The position numbers and the translations under genes are program-made. A stretch of DNA of 6,026 bases from Paracoccaceae bacterium (lineage in GTDB: Bacteria > Pseudomonadota > Alphaproteobacteria > Rhodobacterales > Rhodobacteraceae): assembly GCA_026982255.1 (NCBI GenBank), contig JALSHL010000027.1, positions 1 through 6,026 on the forward strand. The letters run 5' to 3'. The notes under the pieces are model-generated. The model was not told where the DNA came from, ran no database searches, and was given only the letters and a program-made list of their open reading frames with translations. Positions 1-4,555 of this stretch are shown here, piece by piece (the stretch's first letter is position 1; every line of letters begins with the position of its first letter).

Positions 1-138
1 GTGATCCCGATCGCGCCCGACGTGCCGACCTATCCGCGCAAGCTGGAAAACACCCTTCTGGCCTTTGTGGTATTCATGGGTATCTATATCCTGATCTCGC
101 TGACGGTTTCGATTCTGCGCGAACAGATCAGTGTCTAG
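1..138 (+). CDS. Capsule polysaccharide export inner-membrane protein, KpsE/CtrB/BexC-like (C-terminal fragment)
   Basis: Frame 1 is open from the window edge to TAG at 136-138 and gives 45 residues; the start lies outside the window. The fragment has a proline-rich approach (PDVPTYPRKLENT), one hydrophobic membrane helix of about 20 residues (roughly LLAFVVFMGIYILISLTV) and a short basic/polar tail (ILREQISV). A Pro-Tyr-Pro-Arg-(Arg/Lys)-Leu stretch before a final helix and a LRE(Q/H) tail is the usual end of KpsE/BexC/CtrB proteins. These are the periplasm-spanning polysaccharide co-polymerase partners of the capsule ABC exporter. The reading frame and helix are seen directly; the family call rests on remembered C-terminal pattern and on the adjacent Kdo-synthesis gene. 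A Wzz-type chain-length regulator is the main alternative. Confidence 0.62.
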   Translation: MIPIAPDVPTYPRKLENTLLAFVVFMGIYILISLTVSILREQISV

Positions 139-142
139 CGCG

Positions 143-970
143 ATGCGGAGCGTCGGAATCGGCAATGTGCGGGTTTCCAACGGGTTGCCGATGGTGTTGA
201 TTGCCGGACCGTGTCAGTTGGAAAGCGCGGAACATGCGGTAACCATAGCGGAACATCTGGCCGGGACCTGTGCGGAACTGGACATAGGGTTTGTATTCAA
301 GGGCAGTTTCGACAAGGCCAACCGGACATCGCTATCCTCGCCTCGCGGGGTAGGAATTTCGCGGGGGCTGGAAATTCTGTCCGCTGTGCGCGAATCTGTC
401 GGCTGTCCGGTGCTGACGGATGTGCATACACCGGAGCAATGCGCGATTGCGGCCCGTCACGTGGATGCCCTGCAAATTCCGGCGTTTTTGTGCCGCCAGA
501 CGGACCTGCTCCTCGCTGCGGGCGATACCGGATGCCCCGTTCTGGTGAAAAAGGGGCAGTTTCTGGCGCCAGGAGATATGGAACATGTGGCGGCAAAACT
601 GGCCTCGACAGGCAACGACAACATCCTGCTGTGCGAGCGGGGCACCAGCTTTGGCTACAATACGCTGGTAACCGATATGCGCGCGATACCGCAGATGGCG
701 GCTCTGGGCTATCCGGTGGTGATCGATGCGACGCACAGTGTGCAGATGCCGGGCGGGGCAGGCGCTTCCAGTGGCGGACAGCGGGAATATGTGCCGGCGA
801 TTGCCCGTGCCGCCGTATCGCTCGGTGTGGCGGCGGTATTTCTGGAAACCCATGACACCCCCGACTCGGCCCCGTCCGACGGTCCGAACATGGTTCCGCT
901 GGCGGAGATGCCCGCCCTGCTGGAAACGCTGGTGGCTTTCGACAAACTCGCCAAAAGCCATCCACTGTAG
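143..970 (+). CDS. kdsA: 3-deoxy-8-phosphooctulonate synthase (Kdo-8-phosphate synthase), metal-dependent type
   Basis: Cytosolic enzyme condensing phosphoenolpyruvate with D-arabinose 5-phosphate to Kdo-8-phosphate, the committed step to Kdo for lipopolysaccharide and for capsule lipid linkers. From ATG 143 it has 275 residues, normal for the family. Visible motifs are IAGPCQLES (about 20-28), KGSFDKANR (53-61), TDVHTPEQ (about 92-99), LQIPAFLCRQTDLL, VKKGQFLAPG, CERGTSFGYN (from 164), DATHSVQMPGG (from 195) and ETHDTPDSAPSDGPN (from 235). Cys24, His198, Glu235 and Asp246 match the four metal ligands of the Aquifex enzyme in order and spacing, so this is the metal-dependent class; the E. coli enzyme has Asn at the Cys position. 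GTG 131 would add four residues and overlap the upstream stop by 8 bp. ATG 143, 4 bp after that stop, fits the family N-terminus (MRSVGIGNV) better, but neither start has a clear Shine-Dalgarno. It is probably cotranscribed with the upstream export gene. Confidence 0.95.
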   Translation: MRSVGIGNVRVSNGLPMVLIAGPCQLESAEHAVTIAEHLAGTCAELDIGFVFKGSFDKANRTSLSSPRGVGISRGLEILSAVRESVGCPVLTDVHTPEQCAIAARHVDALQIPAFLCRQTDLLLAAGDTGCPVLVKKGQFLAPGDMEHVAAKLASTGNDNILLCERGTSFGYNTLVTDMRAIPQMAALGYPVVIDATHSVQMPGGAGASSGGQREYVPAIARAAVSLGVAAVFLETHDTPDSAPSDGPNMVPLAEMPALLETLVAFDKLAKSHPL

Positions 971-1010
971 AATTGCCGCATTCACGGCGAATTTCCTCTT
1001 GCGAGAGGAA
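971..1010 (+). terminator. Tandem hairpins after kdsA, possible terminator or processing site
   Basis: Two inverted repeats follow the kdsA stop. The first pairs AATTGCCG (971-978) with CGGC (985-988) and AATT (990-993), leaving one bulged G and a 6-nt loop. The second pairs TTCCTCT (993-999) with AGAGGAA (1004-1010) around a TGCG tetraloop, a perfect 7-bp stem. Neither is followed by a T tract, so this is not a textbook intrinsic terminator. It could stabilise the 3' end or mark a processing point before the tRNA. The pairing is directly visible; the role is inferred. Confidence 0.35.
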
Positions 1011-1027
1011 TCGCACGCAATTAAGAA
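999..1027 (+). promoter_or_regulatory. Possible promoter of tRNA-Gln
   Basis: TTGCGA (999-1004) and TAAGAA (1022-1027) are separated by 17 bp. Transcription would start about 4 bp before the mature tRNA 5' end at 1038. Both hexamers are only partial matches to the sigma-70 consensus, and the -35 lies inside the second hairpin after kdsA. Read-through from kdsA is the alternative source of the tRNA. Confidence 0.25.
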
Positions 1028-1037
1028 GCAGGGGCGT

Positions 1038-1112
1038 TGGGGTGTAGCCAAGTGGTAAGGCAACGCTTTTTGGTAGCGTGTACCGTAGGTTCGAATCCTA
1101 CCACCCCAGCCA
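1038..1112 (+). tRNA. tRNA-Gln (anticodon UUG)
   Basis: A complete 75-nt cloverleaf. Acceptor TGGGGTG (1038-1044) pairs with CACCCCA (1102-1108); the discriminator is G1109 and CCA (1110-1112) is genome-encoded. The D-arm is GCC...GGC. Anticodon stem ACGCT/AGCGT (1063-1067/1075-1079) holds loop TTTTGGT with anticodon TTG at 1070-1072. T-arm GTAGG/CCTAC (1085-1089/1097-1101) encloses TTCGAAT. The U1-A72 end and UUG anticodon identify glutamine, decoding CAA and, by wobble, CAG. Confidence 0.97.
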
Positions 1113-1164
1113 GCATTTCCGCCAGCAGACTCGCACAACATCCGGTCAGGTTTATCGATATGGT

Positions 1165-1249
1165 TGGTACCCGAGGCCGGACTCGAACCGGCAAGCCTTG
1201 CGGCGGGGGATTTTGAATCCCCTGCGTCTACCAGTTCCGCCACTCGGGC
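1165..1249 (-). tRNA. tRNA-Leu (anticodon CAA)
   Basis: On the reverse strand an 85-nt class II tRNA starts at 1249. Acceptor GCCCGAG pairs with CTCGGGT, including a G1-U72 wobble also seen in some other bacterial leucine tRNAs; the discriminator is A and CCA is encoded (1167-1165). Anticodon stem GGGGA/TCCCC holds loop TTCAAAA, anticodon CAA. The long variable arm has stem GCC-GCAA-GGC, and the T-arm is GCCGG-TTCGAGT-CCGGC. The long arm and A73 identify leucine, decoding UUG. It lies tail to tail with tRNA-Gln, 52 bp apart. I see no convincing promoter on its 5' side (1250 upward). Confidence 0.97.
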
Positions 1250-1371
1250 ATCCGTGGACCGGGTTGGTAGAGGGCCGGCCCTGCCTGCGATTGCTCGCTG
1301 CGCATCTGCTATCAAATGGATAATTGCAGGTAAAGGGGTATCGCACCGTGATCGGAAAATTGCCGAATATG

Positions 1372-1417
1372 GCAGCACGGAATTACATGGCTTGACCTTG
1401 GGGCGCTGGCGTGCTGC
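1372..1417. repeat. 8-bp inverted repeat flanking the yqaA-like promoter
   Basis: GCAGCACG (1372-1379) and CGTGCTGC (1410-1417) are exact reverse complements separated by 30 bp, with the candidate TTGACC -35 inside the spacer. The arm centres are 38 bp apart, between three and four helical turns, which would suit a looping operator or simply a long-loop RNA hairpin. The repeat is seen; a regulatory role is inferred. Confidence 0.4.
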
Positions 1418-1420
1418 ATG
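1392..1420 (+). promoter_or_regulatory. Candidate sigma-70 promoter for the yqaA-like/dsbB unit
   Basis: CTTGACC carries a strong -35 (TTGACC, 1392-1397), followed after 17 bp by a weak -10 (TGCATG, 1415-1420). A start near 1427 would give a leader of about 15 nt to ATG 1442 and would exclude ATG 1418 as the translation start. The -35 is good and the -10 poor, so confidence is limited. Confidence 0.35.
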
Positions 1421-1441
1421 GGGGCAACGAAACGGGATACG

Positions 1442-2020
1442 ATGCTGAAACGTCTTTATAACTGGACCATGTCGCTGGCGCAGTCGCGCCATGCGTTGTG
1501 GATTCTGGCCGCCATCAGTTTTTTCGAGGCTTCCGTATTCCCGATTCCGCCCGATGTTCTGATGATTCCGATGATAATCGCCGCACCGCGCCGCGCATTT
1601 GTCATCGCGGCTGTGACGACCGTAAGTTCGGTTCTGGGCGGAGTTTTCGGCTTTGCGATCGGAGCCTACCTGTTTGAACAGGTCGGCCAGCCGGTGCTCG
1701 AATTCTATGGCAAGACCGATGCTTTCGGGATCTTTGCCGATTTCTACAATCGCTACGGGGCGCAATTGCTGCTGATTTCCGGCATTACGCCTTTCCCGTT
1801 CAAGGTGACGACCATTCTGTCGGGGGCAACCGGATTGAATCTGGCGACCTTTATCGGCTTCACCCTGATCGGTCGCGGTATACGGTTTTTCATCGTGGCC
1901 GCTCTGCTGTGGAAATTCGGCCCGCCGATCCGGCACTTTATCGAAAAGCGGCTGGGGCTTGTGTTTACCGTCGGCTTGCTGCTGCTGTTGGGCGGATTTA
2001 TGACAATTTGGGTGATCTGA
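1442..2020 (+). CDS. YqaA/DedA-family inner-membrane protein (SNARE-associated/VTT domain)
   Basis: A 192-residue, very hydrophobic protein of the YqaA branch of the DedA (VTT) superfamily. Diagnostic signs are the acidic/proline re-entrant motif FFEASVFPIPPDVLMIPM (27-44, with Glu29 and Asp38), the second-half motif GITPFPFKVTTILSGATG (114-131) and the arginine pair in GRGIRF (Arg145, Arg148). Membrane segments fall near 17-34, 52-78, 104-142 and 146-162, and a last helix lies at 171-192. DedA proteins are tied to membrane homeostasis, and some recycle undecaprenyl phosphate; the substrate of this subgroup is not settled. ATG 1442 is preferred over ATG 1418 because it gives the usual start MLKRLYNWTM, has GGGA at 1434-1437 just upstream, and fits the candidate promoter. 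Its stop overlaps the dsbB start by one base, implying one operon and coupled translation. Confidence 0.86.
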   Translation: MLKRLYNWTMSLAQSRHALWILAAISFFEASVFPIPPDVLMIPMIIAAPRRAFVIAAVTTVSSVLGGVFGFAIGAYLFEQVGQPVLEFYGKTDAFGIFADFYNRYGAQLLLISGITPFPFKVTTILSGATGLNLATFIGFTLIGRGIRFFIVAALLWKFGPPIRHFIEKRLGLVFTVGLLLLLGGFMTIWVI

Positions 2021-2487
2021 TGACGAAACTGCAAAAAACAGCGCTTCTGGCTGCGCTCGGGTCTGTCGGTTTGCTGGGCGGGGCGTTTGCCTTCGAATAT
2101 ATCGGTGGTCTGGCACCGTGCAAAATGTGCATCTGGCAGCGGTGGCCGCACGGAATCGCGATTGTGCTGGGAATTGCCGTGTTTTTCTATTCCAGCCGTC
2201 TGGTCGCGCTGCTGGGCGGGCTGACGATCCTGACCGGCGCCGGCATCGCCTTTTTCCACGCAGGGGTCGAGCAGAAATGGTGGGAGGGGCCGAGCAGTTG
2301 CACCGGCTCCGGCCTGCCGCTGGGCGACAGCCTGCTGGACATGAGCGCGCCCGTCAATGTCGTGATGTGCGACAAGATCCCGTGGGAAATGTTCGGAATT
2401 TCCATGGCCGGCTGGAACGGTATTATTTCGGTTGTGCTGGCAGTGCTGTGGTTCAGGGCCTACGCTTCCAGCTCCGCATCCCAGTAG
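2020..2487 (+). CDS. dsbB: Disulfide bond formation protein B (DsbB family)
   Basis: Inner-membrane quinone reductase that reoxidises DsbA and so keeps periplasmic thiol oxidation running. The 155-residue protein has four hydrophobic helices (about 7-25, 44-59, 62-82 and 127-146) and both cysteine pairs: Cys34/Cys37 in APCKMCIWQR and Cys94/Cys117 in the long periplasmic loop (SSCTGS and VVMCDKIPWEMFGISMAGWN). Arg41, four residues after the CxxC, corresponds to the quinone-site arginine of E. coli DsbB. The CDKIPW...GxSMAxWN ending is typical of alphaproteobacterial DsbB. ATG overlaps the previous stop as TGATG, with GGTGA at 2011-2015 as ribosome site. The 3' end overlaps the convergent HNH gene by 28 bp. 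No dsbA lies in the window. Confidence 0.93.
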   Translation: MTKLQKTALLAALGSVGLLGGAFAFEYIGGLAPCKMCIWQRWPHGIAIVLGIAVFFYSSRLVALLGGLTILTGAGIAFFHAGVEQKWWEGPSSCTGSGLPLGDSLLDMSAPVNVVMCDKIPWEMFGISMAGWNGIISVVLAVLWFRAYASSSASQ

Positions 2488-3041
2488 AGAAAATCCATCC
2501 AGCTGTCGTGCAGGAAATTCGGCGGGAACTTCCGGCCGATATTCTGCAGGCGCATCGGGTCCGGTTTCACCGGCGGCTTGCGCAATTTCATTCCCGCCTG
2601 TTTCAGGGTTTTCGAGCCTTTGCGCAGGTTGCACGGCCCGCAGGAGGCCACGACGTTTTCCCATGTGGTGCGCCCGCCGCGACAGCGCGGGATGACATGA
2701 TCGAATGTCATGTCCCCCTTGCTGCCGCAATACTGGCAGGTGAACTCGTCGCGCAAAAACAGGTTGAAACGGGTAAAGGCCGCGGTGCGGGCAGGGCGGA
2801 CGAAATCCTTCAGCACCACGACCGAGGGGATGCGGATATCGACCGAGGGGGAATGTACCCGTTCCTCGTATTCCGCAACCACCGTGACCCGGTCTAGGTA
2901 GACCGCCTTGATCGCCTCCTGCCACGGCCAGAGCGAAAGCGGCATGTAGGAGAGCGGGCGGAAATCCGCGTTCAGCACCAGCGCCGGATGCTGTCTGGTG
3001 TATCCGGGCTGGCGAACGAAGCTGCTTATGTGGGCGTTCAT
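2460..3041 (-). CDS. HNH endonuclease domain protein
   Basis: A 193-residue protein with a C-terminal-half HNH nuclease fold. The zinc-binding pairs are Cys102/Cys105 (FTCQYCGSKG) and Cys134/Cys137 (ASCGPCNLRKG). The catalytic core is DHVIPR (Asp114, His115), GGRTTWENVV (Asn129) and Asn138. The first 95 residues (PALVLNADFRPLSYMPLSLW, then VTVVAEYEE and the IPSVVVL region) form the lead-in common to a widespread, stand-alone bacterial HNH group whose biological role I do not know; a generic DNA repair or processing role is a guess. ATG 3041 gives the familiar N-terminus MNAHISSFVRQPGYTRQHP. In-frame TTG 3137 would add 32 arginine-rich residues and overrun the candidate promoter. No restriction-modification partner is adjacent. 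It converges on dsbB with a 28-bp overlap. Confidence 0.9.
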   Translation of the reverse strand: MNAHISSFVRQPGYTRQHPALVLNADFRPLSYMPLSLWPWQEAIKAVYLDRVTVVAEYEERVHSPSVDIRIPSVVVLKDFVRPARTAAFTRFNLFLRDEFTCQYCGSKGDMTFDHVIPRCRGGRTTWENVVASCGPCNLRKGSKTLKQAGMKLRKPPVKPDPMRLQNIGRKFPPNFLHDSWMDFLYWDAELEA

Positions 3042-3083
3042 GGTGACTCGTGTCCCTGTCCTGCAATGCGGTCGTCGCACCAG

Positions 3084-3106
3084 AACGGGACGCGCCCGTC
3101 CCAGTT
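3084..3106 (-). other. Stem-loop at the predicted 5' end of the HNH gene leader
   Basis: AACGGGACG (3084-3092) pairs with CGTCCC plus GTT (3097-3102, 3104-3106) around a 4-nt loop, with one bulged base at 3103. It lies 43-65 nt upstream of the HNH ATG. If the TATAGT element is the -10, the mRNA would begin at about this hairpin. A 5' stem-loop can protect an mRNA from decay; that role is inferred. Confidence 0.4.
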
Positions 3107-3113
3107 GCCGTTG

Positions 3114-3141
3114 ACTATATCTTGTTGCAGGCGGCAAACAA
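3114..3141 (-). promoter_or_regulatory. Candidate sigma-70 promoter for the HNH gene
   Basis: Read on the reverse strand: TTGTTT (3141-3136), a 16-bp spacer, then TATAGT (3119-3114), a five-of-six match to the -10 consensus. Predicted start is near 3107, a leader of about 65 nt. This would let the HNH gene be expressed apart from the esterase gene 116 bp upstream. Confidence 0.45.
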
Positions 3142-3157
3142 CCCCCCAGATAGGGCT

Positions 3158-3814
3158 TTACCCCAGCTTCATCTGGATGAATTGCAGGGCAACGCCCAGG
3201 CCGTCGGGGGCGATGCCGTGGCCGGTTCCCTTGGAGATGTGGGTGTAGACCTCGAATCCGGCCTTGACCAGCGCATCCGCGGCCTCGGGGAGCGAGGCAG
3301 GCGGGACCATTTCGTCTGCGTCGCCATGCACCAGCAGAACGGGCGGTTTCGATACAGCCTCGGCCGCCAGCTTTTCCGGTTCCAGTAATTTGCCCGAGAA
3401 CCCGACGATACCCGCGAAGGCTTCGGCGCGACGCGGCGCAACGTGCAGGGCCATCATGGTGCCTTGCGAGAAACCAACCAGAATCGTGCGGTCGGGGGCG
3501 ATGCCTTCGGCTTCAACCACCTCGTCCAGATAGGCGTCGAGCAGCGTAATAGCCTCGGCGCGCCCTTGCAGCATGGCCTCCTCGCTCGATCCGTCGAGCC
3601 AGGGGATCGGGAACCACTGGTAGCCCATGGGATTATTGGTGCAGGGCTGCGGCGCGTTCGGTGACAGGAACACCGTGTCGGGCAGGTGTTCGGCCAGCGG
3701 GTCGGCCAGCCCGATCAGGTCGTTCCCGTCGGCACCATAGCCGTGCAGGAATATCACCAGCGAGTCGTTCTTGCCGGATTTTGACGCCCTGCGCGGGCCT
3801 GTCAGCTTGGTCAT
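3158..3814 (-). CDS. Alpha/beta-hydrolase of the carboxylesterase/phospholipase (acyl-protein thioesterase-like) family
   Basis: A 218-residue cytosolic serine hydrolase of the Abhydrolase_2 type; no signal peptide is seen. The oxyanion-loop motif is FLHGYGADGNDLIGL (22-36), the substrate-side motif NPMGYQWFPI is at 61-70, and the nucleophile elbow is GFSQG with Ser116. The remaining triad members are Asp167 (HGDADEMVP) and His199 (GTGHGIAPDG). Length and motif order match the family, whose members hydrolyse short- to medium-chain esters, lysophospholipids or acyl thioesters; the substrate here cannot be read from sequence. ATG 3814 is preceded by GGGAAGG about 6 nt upstream and overlaps the glycosylase stop as ATGA, so translation is probably coupled. 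An earlier in-frame start at 3883 would lie inside the glycosylase gene and is rejected. No T-rich terminator is evident downstream. Confidence 0.9.
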   Translation of the reverse strand: MTKLTGPRRASKSGKNDSLVIFLHGYGADGNDLIGLADPLAEHLPDTVFLSPNAPQPCTNNPMGYQWFPIPWLDGSSEEAMLQGRAEAITLLDAYLDEVVEAEGIAPDRTILVGFSQGTMMALHVAPRRAEAFAGIVGFSGKLLEPEKLAAEAVSKPPVLLVHGDADEMVPPASLPEAADALVKAGFEVYTHISKGTGHGIAPDGLGVALQFIQMKLG

Positions 3815-4440
3815 GTCACACCTTCCCTTTGTTTTTCGATCCGGTAATAGGCCCAGAGAAGCCGGGCTGCAACCGCTCTCCACGGCGCCCAGTTTTCCGC
3901 CATTTCGCGCAAGGCGCGTTCCTTCGGACGTTCGGGTAGATCGAACAGCATCCGCGCGGCCTCCTGCAAAGCGAGATCGCCCGCGGCAAAGACATCGGCA
4001 CGCCCGAGGCTGAACATGGCATAGATTTCCGCGGTCCAGAGGCCGATGCCGCGTATGGCGACCAGAGTTTCGATGACCTCTGCCGTAGGGGCGCTGCGCA
4101 GGGCTTTGTAGTCAAGCGCGGCATCTGCCAGCGCGCGGGCATAGGTGATTTTCGGACGGGAAAAGCCGCAGGCGCGCAATTCGTCGTCACTGGCCGCACG
4201 CAGGGCATCCGCCTCGCAGTATCCGGCGGCTTCCATCCGCGCCCAGATCGCATTGGCCGAAGCGACCGAAAGCTGCTGGCTGGAAATGGCGGAGAGCAGC
4301 GCGCGAAACCCGTCCTCGCGGCGGCGCAGGGGCAGGGGGCCGCAGGCCTCCAATGCAACGGCAAAGCGCGGCTCGCGACTGGCGAGCCAGGCGGCCCCTT
4401 CGGCCACATCGGTGTCGGTTTCGATAATACGTCCGGTCAT
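3811..4440 (-). CDS. DNA-3-methyladenine glycosylase II-like (AlkA-type, HhH-GPD superfamily)
   Basis: A 209-residue base-excision-repair enzyme that cleaves the N-glycosidic bond of alkylated purines. Visible are the N-terminal helical region with FRALLSAISSQQLSVASA (45-62, the ISQQxS signature of the family), the helix-hairpin-helix VAIRGIGLWTAEIYAMF (127-143) and the following DVFAAGDLAL with catalytic Asp155, spaced from Asp149 as in E. coli AlkA. It lacks the N-terminal domain of E. coli AlkA, like the shorter bacterial and yeast Mag1-type enzymes. It has no four-cysteine iron-sulfur cluster of the MutY/Nth type, which argues for the AlkA branch. ATG 4440 has AAGGAA about 5-6 nt upstream. 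An upstream extension of the frame into the divergent MFS gene is not credible. It is first in a two-gene unit with the hydrolase (ATGA overlap). Confidence 0.9.
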   Translation of the reverse strand: MTGRIIETDTDVAEGAAWLASREPRFAVALEACGPLPLRRREDGFRALLSAISSQQLSVASANAIWARMEAAGYCEADALRAASDDELRACGFSRPKITYARALADAALDYKALRSAPTAEVIETLVAIRGIGLWTAEIYAMFSLGRADVFAAGDLALQEAARMLFDLPERPKERALREMAENWAPWRAVAARLLWAYYRIEKQREGVT

Positions 4441-4555
4441 GTGTTTCCTTTTCCAGGAGAGGCTAGCGGAAAACCCGCAAGGCCGAAAGAAAACGTTACG
4501 TTGTCGCGGGGTTTGTGTCTGGAACTTTCCGGTTTTACACAATAGGTGTGGGTTT
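4441..4555. promoter_or_regulatory. Divergent intergenic region between glycosylase and MFS genes, with nested dyads
   Basis: These 115 bp must hold the start signals of both genes, but I find no convincing -35/-10 pair on either strand. Two nested inverted repeats stand out. AACGT-T-ACGTT (4492-4502) is an exact 11-bp dyad. It lies between AAACCCGC (4471-4478) and GCGGGGTTT (4506-4514), which are complementary apart from one extra G. A short GCGG-AAAAC-CCGC hairpin (4466-4478) overlaps the left arm. AGGTG (4544-4548) is the likely MFS ribosome site. An operator is possible but not shown. Confidence 0.4.

Noticed and set aside
1113..1164. Attachment site or island boundary at the tRNA pair
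   Set aside because: No integrase, no direct repeat of a tRNA 3' end and no composition shift are visible in the window.
1078..1448. Short + strand frames around the tRNAs (1078-1323, 1164-1448)
   Set aside because: They translate through tRNA-Gln and the antisense of tRNA-Leu; phrases such as PRPDSNRQALRRG are typical tRNA-derived artefacts.
332..2116. 594-codon open frame on the - strand
   Set aside because: It runs antisense through kdsA, both tRNA genes and the yqaA-like gene, has Arg/Gln/His-rich low-quality composition and no family motif; it is a shadow of GC-rich coding on the other strand.
1753..3066. 437-codon open frame on the - strand across dsbB and the HNH gene
   Set aside because: Out of frame with the HNH gene and antisense to dsbB; composition is shadow-like and no domain is visible.
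4145..4555. N-terminal extension of the MFS frame
   Set aside because: It overlaps the divergent glycosylase gene, has no hydrophobic helix, and the ribosome site and MFS N-terminus place the start at 4556.
4441..4555. Riboswitch (for example FMN type) upstream of the MFS gene
   Set aside because: Considered because some alphaproteobacterial MFS vitamin transporters carry one, but the gap is only 115 bp and I could not recognise the conserved core of any known riboswitch.
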